Assembly: GCA_020747065.1 (NCBI GenBank)
Contig: JAGMVK010000019.1
Location: forward strand, 744,001 to 808,000
From: Cadophora sp. MPI-SDFR-AT-0126
Taxonomy: Eukaryota > Ascomycota > Leotiomycetes > Helotiales > Ploettnerulaceae
DNA: 64,000 bases
Direction of reading: 5' to 3'
Shown: in pieces, positions 23,696 through 36,219 of the stretch
Layout of the letters: every line of letters starts with the position of its first letter
Numbering within the stretch: the first letter of the stretch is position 1
Notes under the pieces: model-generated
Seen by the model: the letters and a program-made list of their open reading frames with translations, nothing else
Database searches by the model: none
What the model was told of the DNA's origin: nothing
Made by a program: the position numbers and the translations under genes

Positions 23696-24313
23696 ATGTC
23701 TTCCTCCAACGGGCAAACTTCCCAAGGCATCGCCGCCACCGAACAGTCTGCAAATGGGCAAAATGATGGCGGCAGGTCTCCTGAGGCCATATATCAAGGC
23801 AACAACGAAGCTACCTCTCCTGGCGGGGACAACGTCAACGACAGCGGATTCTTCGAGGATGATGAGTCGAACTTCCCAAGGGCCGACTACAGGGACTTCC
23901 AACTCTTCCAGAATGATCTTCCTGAGATCGATCCCGACACAGACAAGTTCTTCGCAGATGCTGACGCATCTGCACAAGACCGTCCCGGACCTTTTTACAG
24001 CGAGGACAACGACAGTGGTGTCGAGTTCGATGGCCACACTCCTACCCCCCAGATCTCCGCATCAGAGGACGACGCACTTTTCTGTGACGCCATTCAGGAA
24101 GTTACCATCACCGCAGTCAGCAGTGCGGTCTACGAAGTCCTTCGGGATTACGAGATCCGCTCTCAATCCGCATACATTCCTCCCCAGATTCTTCAAGATG
24201 CGGATGTCGCTATTGACCCGCTCCGCGTCTGGGTAGGCAACCACCTCCGCCATGAACAGATCGCATACCAACTCTCACAACCGCCGTACCCCGTGCGCGA
24301 GTCGGAAGCATAA
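23696..24313 (+). CDS. hypothetical acidic protein
   Basis: Single coding exon, 205 aa, starting at an ATG in good context (CACAATGTC) just after a likely leader intron. The first 130 residues are low-complexity and rich in Asp, Glu, Ser, Asn and Gly, so probably disordered. The last 75 residues are more ordered, with a predicted helical pattern around AIQEVTITAVSSAVYEVLRD and WVGNHLRHEQIAYQL. There is no signal peptide, membrane segment or known domain. The frame and codon pattern support a real gene; the function is unknown. Confidence 0.6.
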   Translation: MSSSNGQTSQGIAATEQSANGQNDGGRSPEAIYQGNNEATSPGGDNVNDSGFFEDDESNFPRADYRDFQLFQNDLPEIDPDTDKFFADADASAQDRPGPFYSEDNDSGVEFDGHTPTPQISASEDDALFCDAIQEVTITAVSSAVYEVLRDYEIRSQSAYIPPQILQDADVAIDPLRVWVGNHLRHEQIAYQLSQPPYPVRESEA

Positions 24314-24887
24314 TGTCCATCGCTTTTTTCACGATATCTATATATTCTGCTTGGGCATATTCATGATTTTTGATTTCTGCTCCTTATAAGGTTGGGATTG
24401 AACCATAGGTGCTCGCGAGTACAACTGTATCGCTTGAGCTGATGCGTTTCGTGAGCTGGCGGTGTTGTTAATATGGAGGGCGAGCTGGCATGAGAGCTGT
24501 GGAGTTACGGCGTCGGACGGTGTTTATACCAAAAGTCCTTTCTTTGTTCCTGCTCATATTACGTGCGATATCCAAGCTGAAATATAACGACCGAATTTGC
24601 ATATGCAACGTTCATCTGATCTTTCGTCTCTTATCTCAACTCACATCGTCTCAACTTAATTCATCCCTGACTTCCCTTCCCCACCACACTGACATCACCA
24701 AACACTGCGACCATCACTCCCTAATCCAACCTCCAAATCTTGCTCCTCCCCTCTCATCCCAGCTTTCCGTCTCCCTTCTCGATCTCCTCCACTGCACCAA
24801 AATAACACACGTGCAAATAATTCACATCTATCCTCGCTAGTTCGTCCAATTTTACCTGCGGCCCAAAATTCTCAATGTTCCCCCCTT

Positions 24888-24915
24888 CCCTCGTTCCCTC
24901 GTTCCCTCGTTCGCT
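24888..24915. repeat. microsatellite (CGTTCCCT)n
   Basis: About three and a half tandem copies of an 8-bp unit in a pyrimidine-rich stretch. Confidence 0.8.
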
Positions 24916-25792
24916 GCACCACTGTACCGCACCACCACAAATAACCCCGCTATGATCAGCACTGATCGACAGCCGCCGCCTCTGACCGCGCGCGCCGCCC
25001 CTCGCCCATACGCCAATTTAACCTTACCGGTCGGTCGGCCGCACTGCTTAATATGACAGGCTACAGGCTACGAGCAGAAGCTACAGGCTTGAATTGGCAG
25101 CACCCACCCATCAGGAGCTTATTCCGACTCAACACAGTGGCAACGGTAACGGCAACAAAACGGGAGCCAGTGGGTGGTGCCCGCCGCCAACGCAAACTAA
25201 AGCTCACTTAAAGGAGGGGTTTTGGTGCACGAAGTGAAAGGCTCAGTGCTGTTAAATTAAAGTGGCAGTGAAATTTACAACTTCAAGTTCGAATTTTTGC
25301 AACGCCTCTATCTGCACTGGTGATGAAGACTTTAGAAATTCAAAGCAGAACGTATATTTTGATTCCAAGGGTAAACTCAAGCGCTCTTCCCTCAGTATAG
25401 AGTCCTTTTTCTTGTTCCAGAATTTTATTCGCTCTTATTCTCTTCACTCTTGCATGCAAGTATCTATTGGTCGATCTTGCATTTCAGTAAGGGACAACTT
25501 GTACCCTACACAGCTTCTATTCCATCTATCTTCTATGCTCTAGCAAGGCCACTGCAATTTCGTAGCCTTGCGTTGCGTGCCATTTATAGAGTAACAGGCT
25601 CAATTCAGCCTTCTCTTTCAAAGCACGTTTCTCGTAGCTTGCCCTTGCTTGACGGCCCTGTTCCTCCCTTGTTCCTATCGGAATTCCATTGAATCAGCAG
25701 AGCTACAATCCAATCCAATCTTGAGCTGCAGCTCCAGCTCCCTCACATCTTCAGTGGGTAGGGAGCGGGAGCGGTGAGAGCTGCACTGCACT

Positions 25793-26476
25793 GCACCTGC
25801 TTAGCTTGCATGAGAGCCCAAGTGCGATGTGCAACAGAGAATCACGCAGAATTCTTGCGCAGGCGCAATGCATTGGAGAGACTTGTATTGGTTGATACAC
25901 TACAATACAGTAGTAGGTGGAGGAAGGAGTGCAGGTAAGAAGGGGGAGTGGCAAATGTCTGAATGCCATGTGTTTGTGCGGGGCTGGACTGGTGGGGTAG
26001 TTCTAGCCCCGGCTTCAAAACAAAGTCGATGGATCGTACGAGCCTGACCGTTTGCTTCATTTCAAATCGCACATATGCAGCAGTAATTAAACGAAGGTCC
26101 ACAATTGTTGTCATTTCCATGGAACTATAGATGCGTTCATTATGATAGCGAAGCTAATATACGTACATTCGATCTGGAGCAAACCCCTAACCTTCCTGAG
26201 CGACTCTTGCTGATTGTATTGCAAACTGCAGATACGCAGTGTTTATTCATTACAGGCAGGTCCTGATTGCCTTGTATATAACAGACTCATGAATTCTTGT
26301 TATTTAGTGACGAGCTTGATACACAGAATCCGTGTCCGAGATGATGTGGCTGGTTACAGGAGAATGGGGAACAGCCTCCTGGGTTTTGTTTACTGTCCCG
26401 AAGCTAAGCGAGGCTGCCTTCTGACGTTAATTGTTTGTTGTGGTTCGTAGATATGCAGGTTGGTAAATTATGGGCT
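25793..26476. repeat. third cluster of the interspersed repeat
   Basis: One plus-strand copy at 25793-25839 (ACCTGCTTAG, then GCGATGTGCAACAGAG), then three minus-strand copies at 26057-26101, 26215-26265 and 26432-26476. Reverse complements of the latter show GACCTTCGTTTAAT, GGACCTGCC, and CCTGCATATCTACGAACCACAACAAAC. Spacing is about 160-220 bp. Divergence from the consensus is higher than in the 6-8 kb array. A weak additional match lies at 26732-26757. Confidence 0.55.
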
Positions 26477-27216
26477 CTATTACACTTCAATTGATCTCTA
26501 AATTTCGTTAGAATAAGTAAGTCTCTTATCTAAAATACCCAATGGAAATGGGCTCTCCAGATGTGGAAATAGCTAGATCTGCCAAACCAGAAATGCAAGC
26601 TTCTTCCCTATCTCAGTCTAGTGGATAGAATCCTGGTAACCTAGATACTCGAAAATAGCCATTGAGACATGGTGTGAGACACAGTGGCACCAGGTAGTGG
26701 CGGTCGAGTACGCGTTCGGAAGCAAGTAAGTAGTCAATATGCAAGATACACAACAAATAGCTTGTGTGCACGTTCGAATCTCATCTGGAATCCTTGCTAC
26801 AGTCCTATGTGGGACCGTATTGCCATGGATGGAGCTTCTGTTAAGAATGCTCTTGTCGCTAGGCTCGTGGTGACGTGCTGCCAACGGGGTGCGGCGGACA
26901 GCGACAGTCCGAGATTTCCAGAAGCATGACGCAGCTCTCAATGCTGATAAGTCGGATTGGAAAGGAGCAGGTAGGATATTCATTTCGATAAAGTCTTACA
27001 TATCATGAACCGAACTTATAATTCTGGTCCCTCGAGTGTTTACTGTCAAGATGCATCATGAAGTACGAGATCAAGATTTGATTCGAGTGGGTCGCGGAGC
27101 TGCCGAGAATAGCCAAACATCATCGAATTCTCTCGCAGAATTCGCACTCTTTTGAAAAGATCGATCATTGGACCGAGAACATCAAATGCAAAATTTATTG
27201 TTCAATTCATAATATC

Positions 27217-28519
27217 CTACAATCTAGAACCAACACCGCTCTCAGAATCCTCTGCCTTCACCTCCACCAAGAGCTTGCCTGTCGTGAGCCGTGTCAGTGA
27301 AGCTCAATCTCATATTCGATTATAAAGCGCAAAGAACAGATGATCCAAGGTTGGGAAGGACATACCTGTATTGACACCATTGTAGAGACCCAACAGAGCC
27401 TGCTCGGCGGCCTTCAATCCACCCTTGATGATCGTCTCCTTGCGCTGAAGCTTTCCCTCAGACAGCCATTTCGAAAGTTCTGTTCTGGCGGCCTTATATT
27501 GTGATTGATAATCAAAGACGATGAAACCTTGCAGCCTGGACCGAGATCAGTAGTTGGATTGATAGAAAATGCCTTGGCCGACTTACTTGATGCGCATTGC
27601 GATGACCATGGAGATGTTCTAGATGGCTGTTAGCAAAAAAGATGTGGCGAGATTCCAAACATAGGGATATCCATACCTTAGGGCCAACTGGCTTTGCAGA
27701 ATTATACTGACTGATAGCACCACACATCACAAACCTCGAATGAGCCTTCGCCCTACTCAACGCCAGCTCCAAAATCTCGCCTCCAACATTATCAAAGAAA
27801 ACATCAATGAGATCCGAGGTCTTCTCCTTGAACTGCTTCGCGAAATCCGCGTTCTTGTAATTCAACGCATCATCGCACCCAAGATCCTTCAACCACTGCA
27901 CCTTATCATCGCTGCCCGCCAGACCCAGAACCTTTGCTCCCTTCAGCTTCGCAATCTGGCATGCGACGCTGCCAGTCGCTCCAGCAGCACCAGAAACGAC
28001 GACGAAGTCACCGGCTTTGACTTGACCGATGTCTGTTATGCCGAAGTAGGCTGTGAGACCAGTCATACCAAGGACACCGAGAGCGTCAGTCACTTTGCCA
28101 TTTTCTGGGACTTCGAGAAGAGAGGCGTCCTTCTCTGCTACGATCGCAACTTCGCTCCATCCAGGGGAGGCCGTAACGTAATCTCCAGCCGAGAACTTGG
28201 AGGATTTACTGGCAAGGACTTTGCCAATGACAGCTCCACGCATAACTTCACCGATTTGAACGGGTGGGATATATGAACGAGTATCTGGCAAATATCAGTC
28301 ACGTGAGAGGGGCGAGATGCAGGACTGACTCGTACCGTTCAACCAGCCTCTCATGGCAGGATCAAGCGATAAGTAGAGTGTCTCAACAAGAATCTGTCCA
28401 TCTTTGAGATCCTTCTCGCTGATCATAGGGTTTTCCTTGATGGAGAAGGTTTCACCAGGGACGATGAGAGCCTTTGGGCGCTGAGCCAGGACGACGGATG
28501 TGTATGTGGATTGAGACAT
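27217..28519 (-). CDS. NADP-dependent medium-chain reductase (leukotriene B4 12-hydroxydehydrogenase/alkenal reductase type)
   Basis: Five exons: 28336-28519, 27677-28284, 27587-27618, 27366-27535 and 27217-27278; 351 aa. The start at 28517-28519 gives MSQSTYTSVVLAQRP; an upstream in-frame Met 11 codons earlier is less likely. Family marks are SLDPAMRGWLN near the N-terminus, YIPPVQIGEVMRG, MTGLTAYFGI, and the cofactor loop SGAAGATGSVACQIAK. Later marks are DVFFDNVGGE and the C-terminal MRIKLQGFIVFD, which is rebuilt only when a 32-bp exon is spliced in. It lacks the zinc-ligand set of alcohol dehydrogenases. It should reduce the C=C bond of alpha,beta-unsaturated carbonyls with NADPH in the cytosol, often a detoxification role. 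Confidence 0.9.
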
Positions 28520-29193
28520 GATGTTCGATTTGCGGGGGATTGGTTTACCCATTTCGAGTCTGGAAAGAAGGCTCTACTTATGTATCAGAATAAGAAGAAT
28601 GGATTTTCAGGAGAGCAGAAATATCCTTACCAATGAACCACAATTATGGCGTCGTGGATAGTAGTTGTGAAACTCTGCTACTGCGGGACGGCGATGAAGG
28701 TTTGGCCTTCGTGCCTCGGTTACGGGGAATGCCCTGTTTGGGATGTCCGTCCGAAGCCAATGGCCAGCTTTTTCTAAGAAACTTCTGCGTTACGGCCGGC
28801 TGAAAGAACTGTTTTGTAATCAAGACGGGCTGGGCTTGCTTTGTTGGGTTATTGAAGCCGGCGTGATGGGTGATCTGAATTTTGTGGTTGATGTCAAGGG
28901 TCGGGGAGCCCGGCTGCCATGGCGGGGTAGACAGCCGCATAACAGTCAATATTGAAGCAAGGGGAGGATGTCGTTGATATGCTAAGACTGTGAGACTATT
29001 TACATGGAGAAAGGCTCGCAAAATGATTCCGCTTAGATTTGTTTCGAAGCAATAGAAGAAGGGAGGGAAACTAAGCTCTCGTGCCATGCGATTGATCACC
29101 TTTGATCTCCTTCAGGTGCCAAAATACCAAGTATCAGACATTAATTATTATTTGTGTTTTTCGTGTATGTAGTCTACTATGTGTGTCTATGTA
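28520..29193. other. intergenic, nothing recognised
   Basis: Between two minus-strand genes. A 151-codon open frame at 28644-29099 has poor composition and no domain, so it was not called. Confidence 0.4.
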
Positions 29194-30808
29194 TCAAAGC
29201 ATATACTTGAAGTAAGGGTTCTCTTTGTCGGTAAGATCTTGGAAAGCCATCTTGTCCCGGTTAAGATCGTTCAATTCCATAACCTCCCGTCGTTTGTTCT
29301 CTCTCGCAAGAACAAGATACAGTACAACAGCAGAGACTATTGTGATACAATAGCAGATGATGAGTCCCAACCAGAGTTCCGGATAATGCCTGGACTTTGT
29401 TTGTGACTTGATCAATTGGGGTCCAACGATATTGCCTACACAATAGGCCACAAAAATTGTCGCAGCCATGAAGCACTTCTTCGTCTGTCCTGCAACGTTT
29501 GCCATTCCAATAGAGATGATCAAGGATACCACGGGTCCGAAGAATCCGATGATTGAATAGCCCACAACTGGTGCCGCAGCACGATGATACCAATCGCACT
29601 TCCAGATCATGGCGCAGCCAGCCATAACTGGGAAGCAGCAGAGCACTAGCATGATGATTCGGATATTTGGAATACGAGACGATAGGTATCCCGTAAGGAG
29701 GATAAAAATGAGGCAGATTCCTCCCAAGGGGAATTGGAAGAGAATGGAGTCCAAGACCGAGTATCCAAAAGTAGACACAATCAATGGGCCGAAACCGCTG
29801 ACAGCTCCATTGACTGTGTAGGCAGAAGCCATCATCAGGGCCACTAGCCAAAACTTGACGTCGAAGAAGCACTCTTTGACCTGCGAAATTTTGAACTTCG
29901 TACATCGGACACCAGTCTGTCCATGTCGTAACCGCTCCGTGGCAACGATTCTCTCATCCTGCGTAAGGAACCAAGCGGAAACAGGGGAGTCCGGAACGAA
30001 GAAGCACACGATTCCAAACAGGAATGTGAGACTTCCAGCCAATAGATAAATGTACTGCCAGCGTTTCAATGCGCCACTGGTGATTTGACCGAATCCATAA
30101 TTCAAGGCCCCACCAATGATAGTGAAAAGCCCAGTCGCAGAAAACCACCAGCTCTGTCTCAGCGACTGTTCCCTCTGGGTATAGAAAGAGCTCACGATAC
30201 ACATGAATCCTGTCGGGATTATGCTTTCCACGAAACCCAAGAAGAATCGTTGGGCATACAGGCCTTCCCAGCTTGTCACAGCTGCTGTGAGCATGCAGAC
30301 CAGCGCCCAAAAGCACACGACGCTTCCCAGTATTCTTCCCATATTGAATCTCTGCAGAGCAAATGTCATGGGGTATAGTCCGGCCAGCATTCCGAAGTAG
30401 AACATCGAAGTGGCCCACGACAATCGAGAAGTGTCGGTGGTAGGAGGGGTCGTCGAAGTGTCGACTTGAGTGAGATGGAGGTCTTTGGTCATGCCAAACA
30501 GTACCGCGCTGCCTAGAATCGCCTTCAACGGTGAGTCAATTGCTCTCCTCCAACCTGCAGAAGCTCCATACCTTATCATAATAAACCAATCCGTAACCAC
30601 AAAACATTGCCGGCACCAGAAACCAGTCAATCTTCTGCACGACTCGAGCTTCTACCGCGGGGTCGATGGCATGTCTGTGCTCTCCCACCATTGCAATCGC
30701 AATGTCCTTATCTTGTATATCGGTCGGTGATGCATTTTCGAGATCTGCAGATGCAATTGGCAGCGTCGAGGTAGATTTCTCGTCGTTGATGGTCGGTTTT
30801 GCGGCCAT
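29194..30808 (-). CDS. MFS permease, allantoate/anion:cation symporter type
   Basis: Exons 30572-30808 and 29194-30522 (intron 49 bp, acceptor TTGAAG); 521 aa. The start MAAKPTINDEKS was chosen for its ATG with A at -3. A cytosolic N-terminus is followed by the family pattern RVVQKIDWFLVPAMF, then YYDK joined to AILGSAVLFGM. About 12 membrane segments follow, with the loop marker RFFLGFVESIIPTG and the central ERLRHGQTG. The nearest well-known group is the Dal5-like anion:cation symporter family of fungi, which take up ureides, vitamins or organic acids. The substrate cannot be read from sequence. It lies head-to-tail with the reductase at 27217-28519. Confidence 0.9.
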
Positions 30809-31666
30809 CTTGAGATGTTGCGGCACCGGGACGAGCCTTCTCTCAAATTTTTTCACGCGGGCCCCCTTGGCCTTAAGTATCGTTCGACACCATTATCACG
30901 TTCCGCGTCTATGCGCTCACATGCATCGCCGAGCCATTTACAATCAGCTGTTGTTCATCGATTGCGTTATTGACTTAATAATCGAAGCTATTCGTGACGG
31001 TGGGGGTGTCCTCCTAGCTGCAGAACGCGAGGGGTCGTGATGTGGCGACGCACGAGCATGGCATTTACGACCATCAACCAGATTTACGTTCAACGCCTAT
31101 TGAATTATCGATTCCTGCATTGTGGTTTCCTGGAAAGAGATAGGATGGAATCTATTCATCTAGTCGAAGTCTCGATCAACGAGAATGGCTTGTTCGATTC
31201 TGACGGTGCGGCTACGCCTCATTGAGCGCCCCAAAGCCTTCTTCTCCTCCTTTTCGTGCCGCTGTTTGACGATCAATAATTTTTTTTGCTTTTCCAGCTC
31301 CTTTGCAATTCTCCCCGCATCTGTATAAAATCATTAAACCTCCTCGGGCGTCGACCAATGGCATTGCAATTGTGTTGACCAGGCTGAGAGCTGTCCTACC
31401 ACACACTTGATAAACACTATGTCATTCTTGGTCGTGTCCAATAGAAGACTCAATATTATGGATAGTCATTATCTAGGTTGCTCAGGTCCCCCCGAATGTG
31501 TAAAAGATAGCCCAGTGCTTTTGTTGTGCGGCTCAAGTGAGTATGACCATATATTTAGGACTCGCCCCAGCCTGGTGAAATGTGATTAGTTCTCCGTCCC
31601 TTTTCACCCACAATCCAATTGCTCCATTGGCGTACAATACTTCAATATCTTATTGTTCCATTAAAA
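30809..31666. other. divergent intergenic region
   Basis: Upstream of the minus-strand MFS gene and of the plus-strand CorA-like pseudogene. Nothing else was recognised. Confidence 0.4.
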
Positions 31667-34600
31667 ATGGGCAATCATGACAATCCCAGATCTTGCATCT
31701 CCTCGGGTGAGCATGGCAATTCTGTAAGAGATACCGTCCTCCATTATTTCGGCTGCCTCAAATATGCCGAACGAGAAGCATATTTCGAAGCTCTCCCGCA
31801 GCATGAGAAAGACCGAGTCGAAACCGAAAAGTCTCGAATCATAGCACAACGGGCATATTTCGAAGCAGACGACGAGACCACAGTGTTGGTTGATAGGTTG
31901 AAAAGGTGGCTCCACAAAGATTCTCATCATTGGTGGATAGAGAAAATGCTCTGCCGAACCCCAATAGACCGTCCAAGGAAAATGCATTTGGACTGAGCGC
32001 CTATATGATATTCTTCAAGAAGTCGGAACCTTTCACAGACACACACTACCCCGATCAATTTCCAGATCAACGAATCGCACTTCAGGATCTCCTTTACAAC
32101 AAGGACATTGCAACCAATCCCCTGATACAGAAATGCGAAGATGATGAAATAAGATATTTTCATTTGCCTTCGAACAATATGGAATGGATAGAGGTAAATC
32201 TTTAGTGCAAGGATCAGGCTAGTGCTAATTACTCTACAGGAAGCAATGGCTCGGTACTACCACGAGGATCGCCCAGGCTACGACGGGCTGTTCAGAAGAC
32301 CAAAAGATCCCAGTAAGACATACATGCTTCTCAGACCAGAGTTCTGGAGAGGTCAGCAGCATGGAGGACGACATGATGCTATCCACGCTAGACATATGCG
32401 ACCTCGCTGTGACATTATCTCAACGGGTACTTATCCTTGTCTGTGCGATGGATTCTGTGCTGATGCAGGATAGATCCGGAGCATCTCGAAGACTCTCCAA
32501 AGAATCTTGTCCTTCTCGTTTGTCTCTCCAGGCCCTGAATCTACTATAAATTGACACGCTCTAGATGCCATACCTGCACTGGGAGACTGATAGGCAAAGA
32601 ACCAAATTTGATGAGACCATGCGAAACATCTGCGAATCTCGCGCGAAACAAGCGAAAGAAGAGTACGACAAGGCTCATGCTCCACCAAGGGTACAAAGCA
32701 ACGGGAGTGCTAATCCATCCTTGGCTAACGGTGCTCCACGTGAAGCCATTAGTGAACAACGACTTCCACTCCAGCATCTCGAAAGCGAGTTCAGAATGAT
32801 CAACACGACAACCGAGGCCTTTGATGCCGCGATGCAGCACGAGGTTGAGACATTTCCTCAATCAACGTTCTCCAAAACTACAGTCGCCAAGAAACTTACC
32901 AGCAAAGGAATTCTAGCTCCTAACACGCAACTAGGCAAGATCCTTCATCGAGCTGCTCTGCTATCTGAGGCAATGGACAACTATTAAGAGCAGGAATTGC
33001 TGAAGGCCTACTTGTACAGCGACCCGCCTTTTCACCCCCGTCGCACCTTAGACCAATCCTATTATTGGACCCTGAAGACGACGAAAAAGCGGGACAGAGA
33101 TCAGGTCGTGTATCGAGGGATGGCCCCGAAGAAAGAATCTATGCACTCTGGCCTCCATAAAGACCTCGAAGAAAAGTATGGGTGTCAAGACTGACTGCGG
33201 GACATTCGGAAAGTACCGAGGGTTATCATGGTTGATCAACTGTGGCTATGGATTCTTGATGGGAGTAAGTGATTTCTTCTTCCGCCGCCCAATGGTCAGC
33301 CCAGCGGTTATGATGTTTGTCTGGGCATTCGTGACTTTTCGCTGATCGAAGTCCCCCAGAAACGATTATAACCAGCTTTCCAACACGGTACGGAAGAAAC
33401 AAGCCAGACCCATCGGCAGTCCATAAAAGTATCCGCATGCGATTACAAGTCTGCCGAAAAGGCGAAATCCGGTCTGCATATGATTTGGCACTCATCATAA
33501 TCGACTAATGTTCTCGGGTGTTTTTCGATCGTACCAAGACTGCCGATCGCCAGCCTCAAATGATGGATCTGTTTGCGAGTGCGATTGGGAATGTCGTGAG
33601 TACTAGAATTTTCCCGCATTTAATTGCTCGCTAATAGCCATAGACGAACGGTCAAACTATCGCGTACGAGCATTTCTGGGAGACGGCTCAGCAAGTGTCA
33701 AATATATATATAAGTCGAAAGACCCCGTTGATGCCGAGGACAAGGCAAAATCACTTCTCGACATCAACCCAGAGGGCAGACTCCTGCGAGAAATCAAAGA
33801 CATTTTGGATGAACTGCACATCATGATTAACATCAAGAAGCAGCAGCATCGAGCGTTCAAGCAATTCCGAAAGCATGTCGAGTACATGATTGCCCCTCCA
33901 CTATCCTTAGCTAAGGAGATTGGAACCGCCAGACAGAAGAAAATTACCGGGGACTCTGATATTGAGGATGACGATTCTGGAACGCCAGGCAAAGCGATAA
34001 AGAGGATAGACAGTTTAGAGCGCGACAAAATGGAGAAATCTGCGAAATGGACATTGGAATTCGCGCATGATCTGGCTGCCGACTTAGACGATCGGGTCGC
34101 AGATCTAAACAACCTGCGCGAAAGCGCCGAGCACACAGAGAAAGCTGTAAGCGTATCATACTCCCTTCTGCTGTCAGAGACTAATCAACTCAGCTGAATG
34201 AACTCCTCGGCCTGAAGCAGCAGCGAGCCAGTGTGGTCCAAGCACGCAAGTCAGTACAGCAGACCGAAGAGACACTGCGGAAGGGACGTTCAATTATGCT
34301 CTTTACGATCATCATTATCATTTTTGTGAGTCTTCCCACTGCGCTATAATTTCCTCTTGGCTAACAGATGCTAGCAACCGCTATCATTTGGAGCCACTGT
34401 CTTCGGCATGAACTCGTATGAATTTGAAGGCGGAAAGTGGTCATTCAGACGAGAAATCACATATATACGTACGCAACCATCAACTTGCCCACAACACCCC
34501 AATCTGACAATCTTCCAGTACCAATATCCGTCGGGATTATCCTCACGTCATTTATCCTAGCCTTCAGCCCTTTCACACGCTCACTCCTCTTCCTTCTTTT

Positions 34601-34856
34601 CTCTGTGAGTTGGACGTGGCTCGTGACCAGCACTCGTATCTACAACCTCTGGATACAGTTTAAGATCGATAGCCAGCATTTGACGAAGGTAAGGAAGGAT
34701 ACTGTGAGGAAGTGGAAGGAGAGTGCTAGAGCGGAGAAGCAGGAAAGGAATGAAGCTAAGCAGAAGGCCAAGGATAAAAAGAGGATGGAGGTGCTGAGAA
34801 GTGAGGAGGAGCAGAAGCAGAGGGGAAATGAAAGTGTACCGCCAGGAACGGTATGA
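31667..34856 (+). pseudogene. decayed CorA-like Mg2+ transporter family gene
   Basis: Ten exon pieces can be traced: 31667-32193, 32240-32426, 32474-32517, 32565-33264, 33360-33595, 33644-34146, 34194-34325, 34375-34468 and 34519-34856, the first with an internal frame break. The parent protein had a long N-terminal cytosolic region and the block VDQLWLWILDGKTIITSFP. It also had LLREIKDILDELHIM, coiled helices, and a C-terminal membrane part with QPLSFGATVFGMNSYEFEGG carrying the GMN motif of CorA channels. Lesions: a one-base loss in the A-run at 31941-31946, TAA at 32985-32987, TGA at 33192-33194, TAA at 33506-33508 (aligned to a Gln in IIIDQCS of the family pattern), and a +2 shift in the TA tract at 33701-33713. 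Splice sites remain intact, so loss looks recent. Confidence 0.75.
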
Positions 34857-35246
34857 TGCGCTACGTGAAACAATCTGCCTGTAAGTCTAGTTATTGGAAA
34901 TATTTTTTATCATTCAATACAAAAAAAAAAGTCATCGATAAGCAAATCTTATGTCGTCAATCATAGTCGTAACTTGCTAAAAACTCACCAAGACAACATC
35001 AACATACGCCGCTCGAAGAAGTCTCGCTACGTTATCCATTCTGAGCCCAAATTCTCTTCCCGTCTATGCAATTTCGTTAAGAATCGCCTGACGCAGTTGA
35101 GTTCGAGAAGAAATCACAACGGCACAAAACTTAAGGGCTTCGCACAGGGTCGACGAACGCGGGCAAGTCTTGGGCCTCACAGAGTCTCAACTCCTCCTAG
35201 CTCTGGATCTAACGTGTCTACCGACTTTCTTACGAAGACTTGTACA
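34857..35246. other. intergenic, nothing recognised
   Basis: Contains an A10 run near 34920 and presumably the leader of the next gene. No other feature was seen. Confidence 0.4.
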
Positions 35247-36219
35247 ATGGAAAGTCCTACACCACCAAGCAGGAGCCATCATCGAAGGCCCACGATGTAT
35301 ACATCGCCATCTAACTCGACGTTGGGAGACGCGGAGTATGACGTCAACGTTTGTTTACTTCCCCGCAATCGAAGAGATCCTCATCGTTAACAATTTCACA
35401 GGCATTGCAAGACCTTCACAAATCGACAATTGCCTCTGATGAAGATGATATCAACGTATGTATTGTCCGTGAAATGCTTGCTGGTAGAAAGTAGTCTGAC
35501 CGATGCAATAGAAGATGGATCCCATCACATATCCATCAAGCGCGAGTTCGAGGATTGTCTCCACAGTACAAATCACAGGCCCAACGGACTACTTTACCTA
35601 TACGCCTGGGACCGATCCCACCCAGCCGGTGAGCCCATTATCTTTCGAGACAACACAGTCAACTACGCCACCGAAAAATGTTGTGTCTCCGAATCAGACT
35701 TCGCCAACCCAAGCACCACTACCTCCGCTGCCCCAACCATCAACCCTGTCACCGAAGTCCGACATTAAAACTCTCAATTCAGCGCTTTCAATAGTACGGA
35801 GCCATCTTTCTTCTCTGGACGCAGGAATCAAGCGAAATATCGCCGCGCAAGCCTTCGCTATTTCATCAACGTGCAATTCTAAGAAGTCAGATCTACCGAA
35901 CCACACCATTAGCCCGGTGCAGGTAAAGGAAAACTCCAGGGGACCGGAATTTAAGATCGAGGATGCACATACATCGGGTGCGGTGTTAGATACGGTGAAG
36001 GTGTGCTGTGTCCTTGAGAGAGGCTTGGAGGCTTTCATTGAAGTTCTGGGTAAGGTTGAGAGGGATCACAAAGATGAGCTTTTGTCGGGAGCGAACACGC
36101 CAGAGATGGGTCTGATGGATATTTGTATCGAGAAGGGTGCATATGTGAAAAGGGTCATGGGAAGTGCGGATGAGGGAGTCAAGAGTGTTGTGGAGTTTGA
36201 CGGAAAGAAGAGTCATTAA
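35247..36219 (+). CDS. hypothetical protein
   Basis: Three exons, 35247-35348, 35402-35455 and 35512-36219, all in phase 0 and ending at consistent GT..AG introns (53 and 56 bp); 287 aa. The first 110 residues are Pro/Ser/Thr-rich and probably disordered. A helical segment follows (TLNSALSIVRSHLSSLDAGI). The last 90 residues look like a compact helical domain, including DTVKVCCVLERGLEAFIEVL. There is no signal peptide, membrane span or recognised family. It lies 390 bp downstream of the CorA-like pseudogene on the same strand. Confidence 0.6.

Larger units (their letters stand above)
24314..27216. other. gene-poor interval with repeat copies
   Basis: About 2.9 kb with no convincing gene. It holds a short CGTTCCCT microsatellite and a third cluster of the interspersed repeat, listed separately. 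A poor further match to the repeat may lie near 25252-25288. Confidence 0.45.

Noticed and set aside
26761..26800. tRNA B-box-like GTTCGAATC
   Set aside because: No pairing T-stem and no upstream anticodon arm.
28644..29099. 151-codon open frame on the minus strand
   Set aside because: Low-quality composition, no domain, lies in the spacer between two well-defined genes.
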